Assembly: GCA_023251395.1 (NCBI GenBank) | Contig: JAHEYW010000003.1 | Span: 14,527 to 46,647 of the forward strand | Direction: 5' to 3' | Source of the DNA: Bacteroidales bacterium | GTDB lineage: Bacteria; Bacteroidota; Bacteroidia; Bacteroidales; VadinHA17 | Length of the DNA: 32,121 nt | Part shown: piece by piece, positions 7,409 through 15,462 of the stretch | Position numbering within the stretch: the stretch's first letter is position 1 | Layout of the letters: every line of letters begins with the position of its first letter | Position numbers and translations under genes: made by a program | The notes under the pieces: generated by a model | Seen by the model: only the letters and a program-made list of their open reading frames with translations | What the model was told of the DNA's origin: nothing | Databases searched by the model: none

Positions 7409-8824
7409 TTAGCTCTTAACCTGATACACCCTAACCCAGTCAATCTCCATTGTGGAAGATCCGGAAATTGGTTTGTCGAGGCCGCCGGCCAGGTTAATAT
7501 ACATAGGTTCCTGAGGAACATTTTCAGTCTGCTGAAACGCAACAACGCCATTAACCTTCCAGATGAGAGAACTTGCTGTCCATTCAAGTGTAAAGATGTA
7601 ATGATCGTTAGCATACCTTGACCCTATGGAAGATTTTGCGGAGTTGCTTACAGAGGAAAATAAGTCGAACCATACTTTTCCTTTGGACGTCCTGCAAATA
7701 TCGATATGTGGTGTGATCTTGTCAGCCAGGAGCCAGAATGCGCTTTTTGCACCAGGGTCACCGAGTTTTATTTTTGCGGAGAAGACTCCGTATTTCTGTC
7801 TGAAACTGATGCTGGAGTTAATAATGCCGGATGTATAGTCAAAATCTTTCTGGTTGAATCCATGAGCAGCTGACCATACTTTACCTTTGATTTTCTGAGC
7901 TTTGGTAACAATTTTAAGATTGCTTCCTCCGAGCTGGAAATTATCTTTTTCTGTATAGAAGTGAAGATCGGATTCAACAGAGTATCTGTCATGAAGAAGC
8001 TTCTCTCCCCAGTAGTAGTTGGTGAGCCATTTTTTTGTATCAAGCTTGTCTGAATCAAATTCCTCACTGAATAAAAGCTCACGGTGCTTCAGAATATCGA
8101 ATTTATTTGAATCCTTAACCTTGAAATACCAGATTATGTCAGGATCTTTTTTAAGCTTTCCGAATTCCTCAAGATCCTTGAACATGTCGGTCTTTTCAAA
8201 TCTTTTCTTGTCGAGGAGATATGCTTTTTTCTCTGCAAATTCTTTTGATTCAGTGTAGGTTTTAAGCTCTGCAAGTTTATCGAGCTTCTTTGATCCGGCA
8301 ACACTTTTATAGTTTGCAAGCTCCCTGGAGGCTTTGAATTTGTAATAATCTTTAATCTCCTGACTGCCTTTCAGCTGTTTATATTCATCGATCTTTTTAA
8401 AATCTTCACTTTCCTTAAATTCTTTTGTCTTGCTTTTTTCCCTGAAATCTGAAGACTGGACAAGTTTTTCAAGCGCCTCAAATTTGCTGATCTTCTCAGA
8501 CCCGTCAAGGGCATTGAATTTCTTCAGTGCTTCGCCTTCGAACGTCTTGAAATAAAGGACAATATCCTTTGACTTTTTCAGGGAAATATATTCTTTTTCC
8601 TTAGCATATTCGTCAGAGCTTTTATACTGAAGACCTTCAATGTCTTTCTTCTTCTGAATAAAATCGGAAGAACTGACCTTCGTATTCAGTTCATTGTATC
8701 TCTTTAACTGATCAGAATCCGAAAAAGCCTGCAGCTTTTCATACTCTGCAACAAGAGCTTTTTCTTCCTGCTCAATTTTAGAAGTAGCGGGGATCATTCC
8801 CAGTAAAAACTTGAGACTTGCCAT
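7409..8824 (-). CDS. GH16-fold protein with lost catalytic residues and repeat-rich N-terminus
   Basis: A 471-residue protein in two parts. Residues 1-255 are Lys/Glu/Ser-rich helical sequence with about three 70-residue repeats starting near 69, 139 and 211; each carries a pattern like EYxxLKxSxDIxxYFK. Residues 256-471 have the beta-jelly-roll of glycoside hydrolase family 16: LLFSEEFDSDKLDTKKW, a SAFWLL strand (361-366), TLEWTASSLIWKVNG and the final EIDWVRVYQ. The catalytic signature E-I-D-I-x-E is replaced by HIDICR (373-378), so both catalytic glutamates are gone and only Asp375 remains. It is therefore probably a glycan-binding or structural protein, not a laminarinase. No signal peptide is seen. 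The ATG at 8824 is chosen because a near-consensus -7 box (8852-8859) falls inside the longer frame, which would start at 8896. Confidence 0.72.
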   Translation of the reverse strand: MASLKFLLGMIPATSKIEQEEKALVAEYEKLQAFSDSDQLKRYNELNTKVSSSDFIQKKKDIEGLQYKSSDEYAKEKEYISLKKSKDIVLYFKTFEGEALKKFNALDGSEKISKFEALEKLVQSSDFREKSKTKEFKESEDFKKIDEYKQLKGSQEIKDYYKFKASRELANYKSVAGSKKLDKLAELKTYTESKEFAEKKAYLLDKKRFEKTDMFKDLEEFGKLKKDPDIIWYFKVKDSNKFDILKHRELLFSEEFDSDKLDTKKWLTNYYWGEKLLHDRYSVESDLHFYTEKDNFQLGGSNLKIVTKAQKIKGKVWSAAHGFNQKDFDYTSGIINSSISFRQKYGVFSAKIKLGDPGAKSAFWLLADKITPHIDICRTSKGKVWFDLFSSVSNSAKSSIGSRYANDHYIFTLEWTASSLIWKVNGVVAFQQTENVPQEPMYINLAGGLDKPISGSSTMEIDWVRVYQVKS

Positions 8825-8851
8825 CGTAGAATTGTTTTTAATACAACCTGT

Positions 8852-8859
8852 TAAAGATA
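8852..8859 (-). promoter_or_regulatory. Candidate -7 box for the GH16-like gene
   Basis: The minus strand reads TATCTTTA, seven of eight bases of TAnnTTTG, 28 bases before the ATG at 8824. No -33 TTG at the right distance. It supports the shorter start but is weak on its own. Confidence 0.3.
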
Positions 8860-8973
8860 GAAAATCTTTTAAGAATAAATCATCTACCACTATCAAATAT
8901 TTGTTTTTTACCGGATAGATGATAATTATAAAACGAAAAATGAATAACTTTATTTGTTGTCAGTTAGTAAATT

Positions 8974-9726
8974 ATGAAAAGCTGGTTAATTACAGGAGTA
9001 TTACTTCTGGTTTCAAGATGGGTTCCTGCCCAGCAGTTGTCTGCCACAGAAATTATTAAGAAAGCAGACGACAGATTCAATGGTGAAAGCTCAGGTATAA
9101 GCACTATGGAAATGACCGTAATCCGTCCCACATGGCAACGGAAAGTGGAATTTAAAAGCTGGTCTCAGGGACGCGAGAATTCGCTTACTCTGATAACTGC
9201 CCCTGCGCGTGATCAAGGGCAGACCTTTCTCAAAAGAGAGCAGGAGATGTGGACCTGGAACCCGGCAATAAACAGACTTATTAAGCTTCCTCCTTCAATG
9301 ATGTCTCAGGGATGGATGGGTTCCGATTATACAAACGATGACATTCTCAAAGAATCATCTGTTGTAAAGGACTATACGCATGAAATTGTGGAAGAAGAAA
9401 CGATCAATGGCAGTTTATGCAATAAGATTAAAATGACTGCAAAACCGGAAGCAAAGGTGGTATGGGGTCACCAGATCTGGTGGGTTGACAAAAAGGATTT
9501 CAATATACTGAAAGCCGAGCTGTATGATGAGGATGGGGCTCTGGTCAGAACAGAGCTGGGCTCTGAGATTAAACTAATGGATGGTCGTTCTATTCCGACC
9601 CGACTTGAGCTGATCCCGGCTGAAGAAAAGGGTAACAAAACAGTTGTGATAATAAAGGAAATCAGGTTTAATGTTCCTGTTGAAGACAGCTTCTTTTCCC
9701 AGCAAAATATGAAAAGGGTGCGATGA
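8974..9726 (+). CDS. LolA-like periplasmic (outer-membrane lipoprotein-sorting type) protein
   Basis: A 250-residue exported protein with a signal peptide (MKSWLITGVLLLVSRWVPAQQ). The mature part, starting with LSATEIIKKADDRFNG, has the layout of the LolA-like family labelled outer-membrane lipoprotein-sorting protein (COG2834/PF17131 type): repeated amphipathic strands such as TMEMTVIRPTWQRKVEFKSW, the phrase FLKREQEMWTWNPAINRLIK and KVVWGHQIWWVDKKDFNILK. Such proteins form a half-barrel that can shield a lipid. Its stop overlaps the start of the first permease gene (ATGA), so it is the lead gene of a five-gene operon. By analogy with LolA it would carry a hydrophobic cargo across the periplasm. 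The cargo is unknown. Confidence 0.8.
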   Translation: MKSWLITGVLLLVSRWVPAQQLSATEIIKKADDRFNGESSGISTMEMTVIRPTWQRKVEFKSWSQGRENSLTLITAPARDQGQTFLKREQEMWTWNPAINRLIKLPPSMMSQGWMGSDYTNDDILKESSVVKDYTHEIVEEETINGSLCNKIKMTAKPEAKVVWGHQIWWVDKKDFNILKAELYDEDGALVRTELGSEIKLMDGRSIPTRLELIPAEEKGNKTVVIIKEIRFNVPVEDSFFSQQNMKRVR

Positions 9727-11144
9727 AAGAGGATCTCAAAATTGCCTGGCGGAATTTGTGGAGAAGCAAAAGAAGAACTCTCATTACATCTTCATCAGTC
9801 TTCTTTGCCGTCTTCTTTGCCGTTGTAATGAGATCATACCAGCTCGGCAGCTATGACAGGATGATTCAGAATTTCATCGAATCATATTCAGGTTATCTTC
9901 AGATCCAGCATAAGGAATTTCAGGACAATCCTTCTTTGGATTATTCGTTTGATTACAGCGATTCTCTTTTTGAAAAGATATTTTCAGTGAAAAACGTTGT
10001 TTCGGCTGCTCCGCATATCGAATCTTTTGCTCTTGCCTCCAGCGGAAACCAGACAAAAGGGGTTATTGTTCTTGCTGTTGATACTGAAAAGGAAAAGAAG
10101 TTTTCTAATCCTGAAAGCAAGCTTGTAAAATATAAAATCACACAAAGGCTTATTAATAAACTCAAGATATCAGGCCAATTCCATGAGTCTGTTCTGAAAA
10201 AGTTAAACCAGGTCTCCGGGAATTCCTATTCTTCGACATCAAGACTAGACCTTGACCTGGATCTTTCGGAAGATGAAAGAAACTCTTATATGTCTGTGAT
10301 ACTTGAAGAAAGCAAAGCGACCAACAGATATCTTTCAAACCCTGATTCCGGTGTCATGGTTTCTGATAAGCTTGCTACATATCTCAAAGTGAATGTCGGT
10401 GATACGGTAATACTTATGGGGCAGGGTTATCATGGGGCCTCAGCCGCGGGGCTGTTTCCTGTCAGGGGGATTATTAAAATGCCTTCTCCTGACATTGATA
10501 ATAAACTTATTATTATGACTATCCCGACTGCCCAGAGGTTCTTTCAGACTGAAGGGAAAATTACCTCTCTGGCAATCAACCTGACCGGAAGGTCTGCCGG
10601 AGTTTTAAAAAGGTCAAGGGAAAATATTTCACAACTTCTTTCCGATAAATCGACCCTGGTAAAGACATGGGAAGATCTTAACCCTGTTCTTGTTCAGCAG
10701 ATACAGGGAGATAGTCAGACCGGCATGGCAACACTGGCCATGCTTTATTTCATCATTTTCTTCGGGATATTCGGCACTGTACTTATGATGATGGCTGAGA
10801 GGAAAAGGGAATTTGGCGTTATGATCTCAATCGGAATGCAGAAAAAAAGACTGAAAAGAATTATTGTCACAGAAATGATAATGATGGGCTTAATTGGTCT
10901 TATTGCAGGACTTTTGGCAAGCGCCCCGTTCATACTTTATTTCTATTACAATCCGATATTGCTAAGGGGTGAACTTGGCAAAATGATGGAGGATTACGGA
11001 TGGGATGCAGTAATGCCAACAGCCTGGTTTGGTCCATATTTCTACTGGCAGGCTGTAATAGTATTTATTATGATTCTGGTTGCTACACTTTATCCGATAA
11101 GGAAGATTTCAAAATTAAAGGAAATTGAGGCTTTACGGAGCTGA
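9723..11144 (+). CDS. ABC transporter permease, FtsX/MacB/LolC type (first)
   Basis: A 473-residue inner-membrane protein. The start IAWRNLWRSKRRTLITSSSV is the usual cytoplasmic amphipathic lead into the first membrane helix (about 19-37). A large periplasmic domain follows (about 40-325), then three helices near 335-355, 382-408 and 435-455, the last ending in YPIRKISKLKEIEALRS, the FtsX-family tail. The loop AERKREFGVMISIGMQKKR between helices 2 and 3 is the segment that contacts the ATPase. It uses no energy itself: it couples ATP hydrolysis to extraction or mechanical work on a periplasmic or outer-leaflet substrate. It overlaps the preceding LolA-like gene by four bases and is followed by a second, related permease. 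Confidence 0.88.
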   Translation: MKEDLKIAWRNLWRSKRRTLITSSSVFFAVFFAVVMRSYQLGSYDRMIQNFIESYSGYLQIQHKEFQDNPSLDYSFDYSDSLFEKIFSVKNVVSAAPHIESFALASSGNQTKGVIVLAVDTEKEKKFSNPESKLVKYKITQRLINKLKISGQFHESVLKKLNQVSGNSYSSTSRLDLDLDLSEDERNSYMSVILEESKATNRYLSNPDSGVMVSDKLATYLKVNVGDTVILMGQGYHGASAAGLFPVRGIIKMPSPDIDNKLIIMTIPTAQRFFQTEGKITSLAINLTGRSAGVLKRSRENISQLLSDKSTLVKTWEDLNPVLVQQIQGDSQTGMATLAMLYFIIFFGIFGTVLMMMAERKREFGVMISIGMQKKRLKRIIVTEMIMMGLIGLIAGLLASAPFILYFYYNPILLRGELGKMMEDYGWDAVMPTAWFGPYFYWQAVIVFIMILVATLYPIRKISKLKEIEALRS

Positions 11145-11157
11145 AAAACTACCGGGT

Positions 11158-12582
11158 ATGACTATATCAATCGCTTGGAAGAACGTGTGGCGGAACAGGA
11201 ACAGAAGCCTGACTGTCATTATCGCTGTTGCTCTGGGCATCATCTCAGGCGTGATGCTGATAGCGATCATGGAGGGCTGGATTGAACAACGGCTGCATGA
11301 TGCAATCTATAATGAGGCATCACATATTCAAATACATAATTCCGATTATCTGAAGAATGAGGAGATACAGCTTACTGTCGATAAAGCTCCGGAAATAATT
11401 TCAGAAGCCGGAAAGATCAATGAAATATCCGGATGGGTCATCAGGTCAAAAGTTGTCGCGATGGCAAACACCTCCTGGGCAAACACAGGGGTTTTCATTT
11501 ATGGTATTGATCCGGAAAAAGAAAAGGATGTAACAGAGATATATAAAAGAATTGTCCGGGGGGGAGGTAAGTATCTGGAAAAGAACGCACCAGGAACCAT
11601 TCTGATAAGCGATAAAACAGCCGAACTACTAAAACTTAAGCAGTACTGTCTCAGAGATGAGGTGCTCAGTAAATTAAAAGAGGTTAATATCCCGGAGAAG
11701 GTAACTATCGCATTAAAAGACATTTATGGTATTAGATTCAGATCCCCAAAGGACTTCAGTAATGCCCTGAAGGAAAAGCTCACTCGTCGACAGCTCGATG
11801 ATTATGGCAAGACAATTATGGACAGTTCGCTCGATTACAGGATCAGGAATAAAATTCAGGTTACCTTATCAGATCTGAATGGCAATCCTGTTCAGGGGAC
11901 CTTCAGGGTTTGCGGGATCTATAAGACCACAAATACAGGATTTGATCAGCAGACAGTCTATATAAATTCTGATGACCTGTTGGAACTATACGGGGGAACT
12001 TCACAACTTATTCATGAGTTTGCATTTCTTCTTTCGGATGTAAAGAAATGTGAAGAAGTGAAGGAAAAGCTGGAGCTTATTTCTGGCAAAAATAAAGTCA
12101 GCACCTGGAAAGAACTTGCTCCTGATGCAGCAATGATGAATGATTTCATGATAATGTATTATGTCATCTTCGTCGGAATAATTATGCTTGCCCTGGCATT
12201 CGGGATAATTAATACAATGATGATGGCAATTCTTGAAAGGACGAAAGAACTTGGAATGCTGATGGCAATCGGGATGAACAGAAAGCGGATTTTCAATATG
12301 ATAATGCTTGAAACAGTATTTCTGACACTGGTTGGTGCAATCGCAGGGATATTTGCGGGCTGGCTTCTTGTGGCCGTTCTGGGCAGAAACGGGATCTATT
12401 TCTCTTCATGGGGAGAAGGTTTTGAGGCAATAGGATTTGCTGCAAGAGTATATCCTGTAATCTCCCCTTCATACTTTGCATTAATAATTGTAATGGTTAT
12501 TATAACTGCAATAATTTCCTCTGTCTGGCCTGCCCGTAAAGCGCTTAATCTTGCTCCGGTTGAGGCAATAAGAACAGAATAA
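11158..12582 (+). CDS. ABC transporter permease, FtsX/MacB/LolE type (second)
   Basis: A 474-residue partner of the preceding permease with the same plan: TISIAWKNVWRNRNRSLTVI at the N-terminus, one helix, a periplasmic domain of about 300 residues, and three C-terminal helices with the ILERTKELGMLMAIGMNRKR coupling loop and the tail WPARKALNLAPVEAIRTE. The two permeases presumably form a heterodimer as LolC and LolE do. The ATG at 11158 is preferred because it starts the conserved lead MTISIAWKNVW and lies 13 bases after the previous stop; the frame stays open further upstream, to a possible earlier start at 11125. The ATPase gene follows after 22 bases. Confidence 0.88.
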   Translation: MTISIAWKNVWRNRNRSLTVIIAVALGIISGVMLIAIMEGWIEQRLHDAIYNEASHIQIHNSDYLKNEEIQLTVDKAPEIISEAGKINEISGWVIRSKVVAMANTSWANTGVFIYGIDPEKEKDVTEIYKRIVRGGGKYLEKNAPGTILISDKTAELLKLKQYCLRDEVLSKLKEVNIPEKVTIALKDIYGIRFRSPKDFSNALKEKLTRRQLDDYGKTIMDSSLDYRIRNKIQVTLSDLNGNPVQGTFRVCGIYKTTNTGFDQQTVYINSDDLLELYGGTSQLIHEFAFLLSDVKKCEEVKEKLELISGKNKVSTWKELAPDAAMMNDFMIMYYVIFVGIIMLALAFGIINTMMMAILERTKELGMLMAIGMNRKRIFNMIMLETVFLTLVGAIAGIFAGWLLVAVLGRNGIYFSSWGEGFEAIGFAARVYPVISPSYFALIIVMVIITAIISSVWPARKALNLAPVEAIRTE

Positions 12583-12604
12583 TTCAGCTTAAAAAAGACC
12601 CAAT

Positions 12605-13291
12605 ATGAAGGTAATAGATATAAAAGAAGTTCACAAAGTATACGATGAAGAAGAAATTGCTGTAAAAGCAGTTGACGGAGTGACATTATCTTTTGATGAG
12701 GCAGAATTTGTGGCAATTGTCGGACCATCCGGCTCTGGTAAAACAACCTTGCTTAACCTGATTGGCGGCCTCGACATGCCAACAGAAGGGGAGATTGTTA
12801 TTGCAGGTACCAACCTCTCGACACTAAAACCCTCTGGGCTCATAGATTTCCGGCTGAATAATATAGGCTTTGTGTTTCAGGCATATAACCTGGTTCCTGT
12901 TCTTACTGCAAAAGAGAACGTGGAATTCATTATGTCGTTGCAGAAATGGTCAAAGCACGACAGGGAGTTAAGATCTGATGAATTACTGAAAGCTGTCGGG
13001 CTTCTTGAAAGGAAGAACAGCAGACCCGGGAAGCTATCGGGAGGCCAGCAGCAGAGAGTTGCGGTTGCCAGGGCACTGGCGTCAAGACCGAAGTTCGTTC
13101 TTGCTGATGAACCAACAGCGAACCTCGATTCAAAATCCGCTGCGACCCTCCTGGAGATTATGGAAAAGCTGAACCATGGAGAAAAGATCACATTTATCTT
13201 TTCAACCCACGATCCGCGTGTCGTCAAAATGGCTCACAGGGTTATTACACTTGAAGATGGCAAAGTCGTTTCGGATGATGTCAGGGAGTAG
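12605..13291 (+). CDS. ABC transporter ATP-binding protein (LolD/MacB type)
   Basis: A 228-residue ATPase with Walker A GPSGSGKTT (40-48), Q-loop at Gln92, signature LSGGQQQR (144-151), Walker B FVLADEP (164-170) and switch His202 (STHDP). Length and the phrase LNLIGGLDMPTEGEI are typical of the LolD/MacB/FtsE clade, which works with FtsX-type permeases for lipoprotein or envelope transport instead of solute uptake. It sits directly behind the two permeases and 19 bases before the barrel gene, so it is the motor of this cassette. Identity as ATPase is certain; the substrate is not. Confidence 0.94.
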   Translation: MKVIDIKEVHKVYDEEEIAVKAVDGVTLSFDEAEFVAIVGPSGSGKTTLLNLIGGLDMPTEGEIVIAGTNLSTLKPSGLIDFRLNNIGFVFQAYNLVPVLTAKENVEFIMSLQKWSKHDRELRSDELLKAVGLLERKNSRPGKLSGGQQQRVAVARALASRPKFVLADEPTANLDSKSAATLLEIMEKLNHGEKITFIFSTHDPRVVKMAHRVITLEDGKVVSDDVRE

Positions 13292-13310
13292 CCATCAATT
13301 CTTCAATCTG

Positions 13311-14459
13311 ATGAAAAAGATTCTGCTTATTTATATTCTTTCTTTTATTTTCCAGATACAATTATTGCCTCAGGACCCAGGTAAGATCACACTTAACGGT
13401 TATATTACCAGTATGCAAAGTGTGATGTTCGACTCGCTAAAAGGGAATTATATCAACCAGAACATGATCCATAACAGATTGAATTTCAAGGCATATTTTA
13501 ACGACAACATTACTTTTGGACTGGAGATACGCAACAGGCTGTTCATGGGTGATATGGTAAAAACCAACCCATGGTTTGCAACAAGCACGGGATTTGATCC
13601 CGGAGTTGCAGATCTTTCATGGAATCTGATAAATGAAAGATCAGTTCTTCTGAACACATCAATTGACAGGTGCTGGCTGGATTTGAATTATGGAAAAGTA
13701 CAGGTGAAGTTAGGCCGGCAGAGGATAAACTGGGGACAAACGCTCGTGTGGAATCCTAATGACATTTTCAATGCCTATTCTGTATTTGACTTTGATTATG
13801 TTGAACGGCCCGGAAGTGATGCGATAAGGATTCAATATTATCCGGGTACAGAATCGACCGCCGAGGTGGCAATTAAATCAGACAGAGATAATAAAATCAC
13901 CGCAGCCGGGTTGTACAGGTTTAACAGGAAGAGCTATGATATTCAGTTTTTTGCGGGATATTTTCAAGGTGAGGATATTGTTGCAGGGACAGGCTGGTCT
14001 GGTTCTTTCGGGGGAATATCTTTCAGGGGAGAGGCAACCTGGTTCCAACCCGCCAGCCATTTTTCAGATACAACCGGGAGAGGGATATTCACAACAGGTT
14101 TTGATAAGGTCTTAAAGGACAATTCTTCAGTGCAGTTACAGATAATGTACTGTAATGATCCGTTAAAACTCACAAATTTTGATTCTCTCTATAAAGGCGA
14201 TCTATCATCCAAAGATCTTGCTTTTTCGAAGTTTTCAGCATACGGGCAATATTCATATCAGGCAATACCCTTGCTGAACATAGGTGTTTCCGGGATGTGG
14301 CTTCCTGATCTGAATGGTTTTTTTGCCGGGGCCTCAGTGGAATATTCAGTAGCTGAAAATCTGGATGTTTCGTTTATCTGGCAGCACTTCAATACTGAGG
14401 TGAAAGCTTCCAGAAGCAGTATTAATATGTGCTTCCTGAGAATGAAATGGAACTTCTAA
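13311..14459 (+). CDS. Outer-membrane beta-barrel protein of the ABC cassette
   Basis: A 382-residue exported protein starting MKKILLIYILSFIFQIQLLPQ (signal peptide), with amphipathic strands throughout and a C-terminus ending FLRMKWNF, as expected for an outer-membrane barrel. The conserved-looking core KLGRQRINWGQTLVWNPND, followed by a FDYVERPGSDA phrase (about residues 134-171), recalls DUF1302/alginate-export-like barrels. The frame is open back to 13176, but that would overlap the ATPase gene by over 100 bases and hide the signal peptide, so the ATG at 13311 is used. It is the last gene of the five-gene operon and may be the outer-membrane end of the pathway. Its pore function is inferred from fold only. 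Confidence 0.72.
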   Translation: MKKILLIYILSFIFQIQLLPQDPGKITLNGYITSMQSVMFDSLKGNYINQNMIHNRLNFKAYFNDNITFGLEIRNRLFMGDMVKTNPWFATSTGFDPGVADLSWNLINERSVLLNTSIDRCWLDLNYGKVQVKLGRQRINWGQTLVWNPNDIFNAYSVFDFDYVERPGSDAIRIQYYPGTESTAEVAIKSDRDNKITAAGLYRFNRKSYDIQFFAGYFQGEDIVAGTGWSGSFGGISFRGEATWFQPASHFSDTTGRGIFTTGFDKVLKDNSSVQLQIMYCNDPLKLTNFDSLYKGDLSSKDLAFSKFSAYGQYSYQAIPLLNIGVSGMWLPDLNGFFAGASVEYSVAENLDVSFIWQHFNTEVKASRSSINMCFLRMKWNF

Positions 14460-14486
14460 ATATTCCGTTTATAATGCCCCTCCTGA

Positions 14487-14569
14487 CCTCCCCAAATGGG
14501 GAGGAAAAAGAATTCTGTTGATAATAATTATTCATATGGCAAAGTCCCCCATTTAGGGGATTTAGGGGG
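14487..14569. repeat. G/C palindromic repeats between convergent genes
   Basis: CCTCCCC-AAAT-GGGGAGG (14487-14504) is a perfect 7-bp hairpin. A second element at 14545-14569 reads TCCCCC, ATTTAGGGGA, then TTTAGGGGG, so the first C-run can pair with either of two G-runs. It lies between the converging barrel and YugP-type genes and could end transcription from either side, though no T-run follows. Confidence 0.6.
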
Positions 14570-14570
14570 C

Positions 14571-14594
14571 AATCCGAAATCCGAAATCCGAAAT
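14571..14594 (+). repeat. Tandem heptamer repeat AATCCGA, 3.4 copies
   Basis: The unit AATCCGA is repeated three times without a mismatch plus AAT, giving 24 bases of exact period 7, three bases before the end of the YugP-type gene. Related period-7 tracts lie at 15383-15397 and, degenerate, 15792-15813. Confidence 0.75.
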
Positions 14595-14596
14595 GT

Positions 14597-15277
14597 TCAC
14601 CGGTTCCTGGCTCCCATGAAGATCGCCAGATAATACAGCAATGTTGCAAGCGAACTGAGAGCGGCTATTACATATGTATACGCTGCCCATTTAAGTGCAT
14701 CCTGGGCTTTGTCATAATTTTGATACACCGTAATTCCGGAGTTTGAAAGCCATGCCAGTGCCCTTTTGCTTGCGTTTATCTCAACCGGTAATGTAATAAA
14801 GCTGAATATTGTGGTAAAAGCAAAAAGTATTATACCAATCAGCAAAATTCCGGGAAATCTCTGAACAAGTAGAATTCCTGCCAGAAGTATCCACTGTACA
14901 TATTTTGAAGCAAAGCTTACTGCCGGTACCAGACTCGACCTGAATCCAAGCCATGCATATGCTTTTGCATGTTGTACTGCATGTCCGGTTTCATGTGCTG
15001 CGACAGCAGCTGAAGAAACACTTCTTCCGGAATAAACATCCTGGCTAAGGTTGATAGTCTTGTTTGCCGGATTATAATGATCTGTCAGCTGACCTTCGAC
15101 ACATTCAACTTTAACATCATAGATACCACTATCCCTGAGCATCTTTTCTGCAACCTCTTTTCCCGACATTCCATTATCGAGAGGGATCTGTGAATATTTT
15201 TTAAATTTTGATTTCAGTGTAAGACTTACAACCAGACTTAATAGCATGAATCCTATAAAAATTACCCATATAAGCAT
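14597..15277 (-). CDS. Membrane zinc metallopeptidase, YugP family
   Basis: A 226-residue membrane protein. An N-terminal helix (residues 2-20) is followed by the zinc site HETGH (95-99) in AAVAAHETGHAVQH, then helices near 115-132, 135-157 and 199-220. This matches the YugP/zinc-metallopeptidase-2 family (PF04298), typical length 225-230. Its substrate is unknown; the topology suggests cleavage in or near the membrane. The ATG at 15277 has a strong Shine-Dalgarno sequence, AAGGAGG, seven bases upstream, unusual in this window where most genes have none. Upstream, 7-of-8 matches to the -7 box (GATATTTG with a TTG 17 bases ahead) are a possible promoter. Confidence 0.9.
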   Translation of the reverse strand: MLIWVIFIGFMLLSLVVSLTLKSKFKKYSQIPLDNGMSGKEVAEKMLRDSGIYDVKVECVEGQLTDHYNPANKTINLSQDVYSGRSVSSAAVAAHETGHAVQHAKAYAWLGFRSSLVPAVSFASKYVQWILLAGILLVQRFPGILLIGIILFAFTTIFSFITLPVEINASKRALAWLSNSGITVYQNYDKAQDALKWAAYTYVIAALSSLATLLYYLAIFMGARNR

Positions 15278-15284
15278 ATGTTTT

Positions 15285-15291
15285 CCTCCTT
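15285..15291 (-). promoter_or_regulatory. Strong Shine-Dalgarno site of the YugP-type gene
   Basis: AAGGAGG on the minus strand, seven bases before the ATG. It fixes the start codon and stands out because most starts here lack such a site. Confidence 0.6.
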
Positions 15292-15382
15292 AGTTTTTAT
15301 TTTCCTAATCTTTCAAATATCCTGCCAAATTCAGAATCCAATTATAAATTGCCAATTTGACAGGCAGCAAAAATAGTACAAT

Positions 15383-15441
15383 TTCCGACTTCCGACTCCC
15401 ATCCTTCGCAATAGCTTCGGATGGCGAAGCGGACTTCCGAC
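15383..15441 (+). repeat. Heptamer repeat TTCCGAC with an inserted hairpin
   Basis: Two exact tandem copies of TTCCGAC (15383-15396) are followed 38 bases later by a third (15435-15441). Between them lies GCTTCG-GATGG-CGAAGC (15414-15430), a 6-bp hairpin. The set ends just before the start of yidD and the frame through it would encode an unlikely leader, which argues against the earlier yidD start at 15421. Confidence 0.6.
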
Positions 15442-15462
15442 TTACTTCGCTATCTTTACAGC

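Noticed and set aside
7396-8319. Several open frames on both strands over the GH16-like gene and similar ones over atpA, plsX and the ABC genes
   Set aside because: They have no recognisable domain and lie across clearly coding frames; they reflect base composition of the real genes.
8840-8896. Lipobox-like LSLTGC in the longer start of the GH16-like gene, suggesting a lipoprotein
   Set aside because: The stretch before it has two aspartates, one lysine and no basic N-region, so it is not a signal peptide. A near-consensus promoter box lies inside it, which favours the ATG at 8824.
11125-11157. Longer start for the second permease
   Set aside because: It would overlap the first permease gene by 20 bases and put a non-conserved peptide before the family's usual lead.
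13176-13310. Longer start for the outer-membrane barrel
   Set aside because: It overlaps the ATPase gene by over 100 bases and leaves the signal peptide in the middle.
15421-15462. Longer start for yidD
   Set aside because: The 14 extra residues are encoded by repeat DNA (hairpin and heptamer) and are not like other YidD starts.
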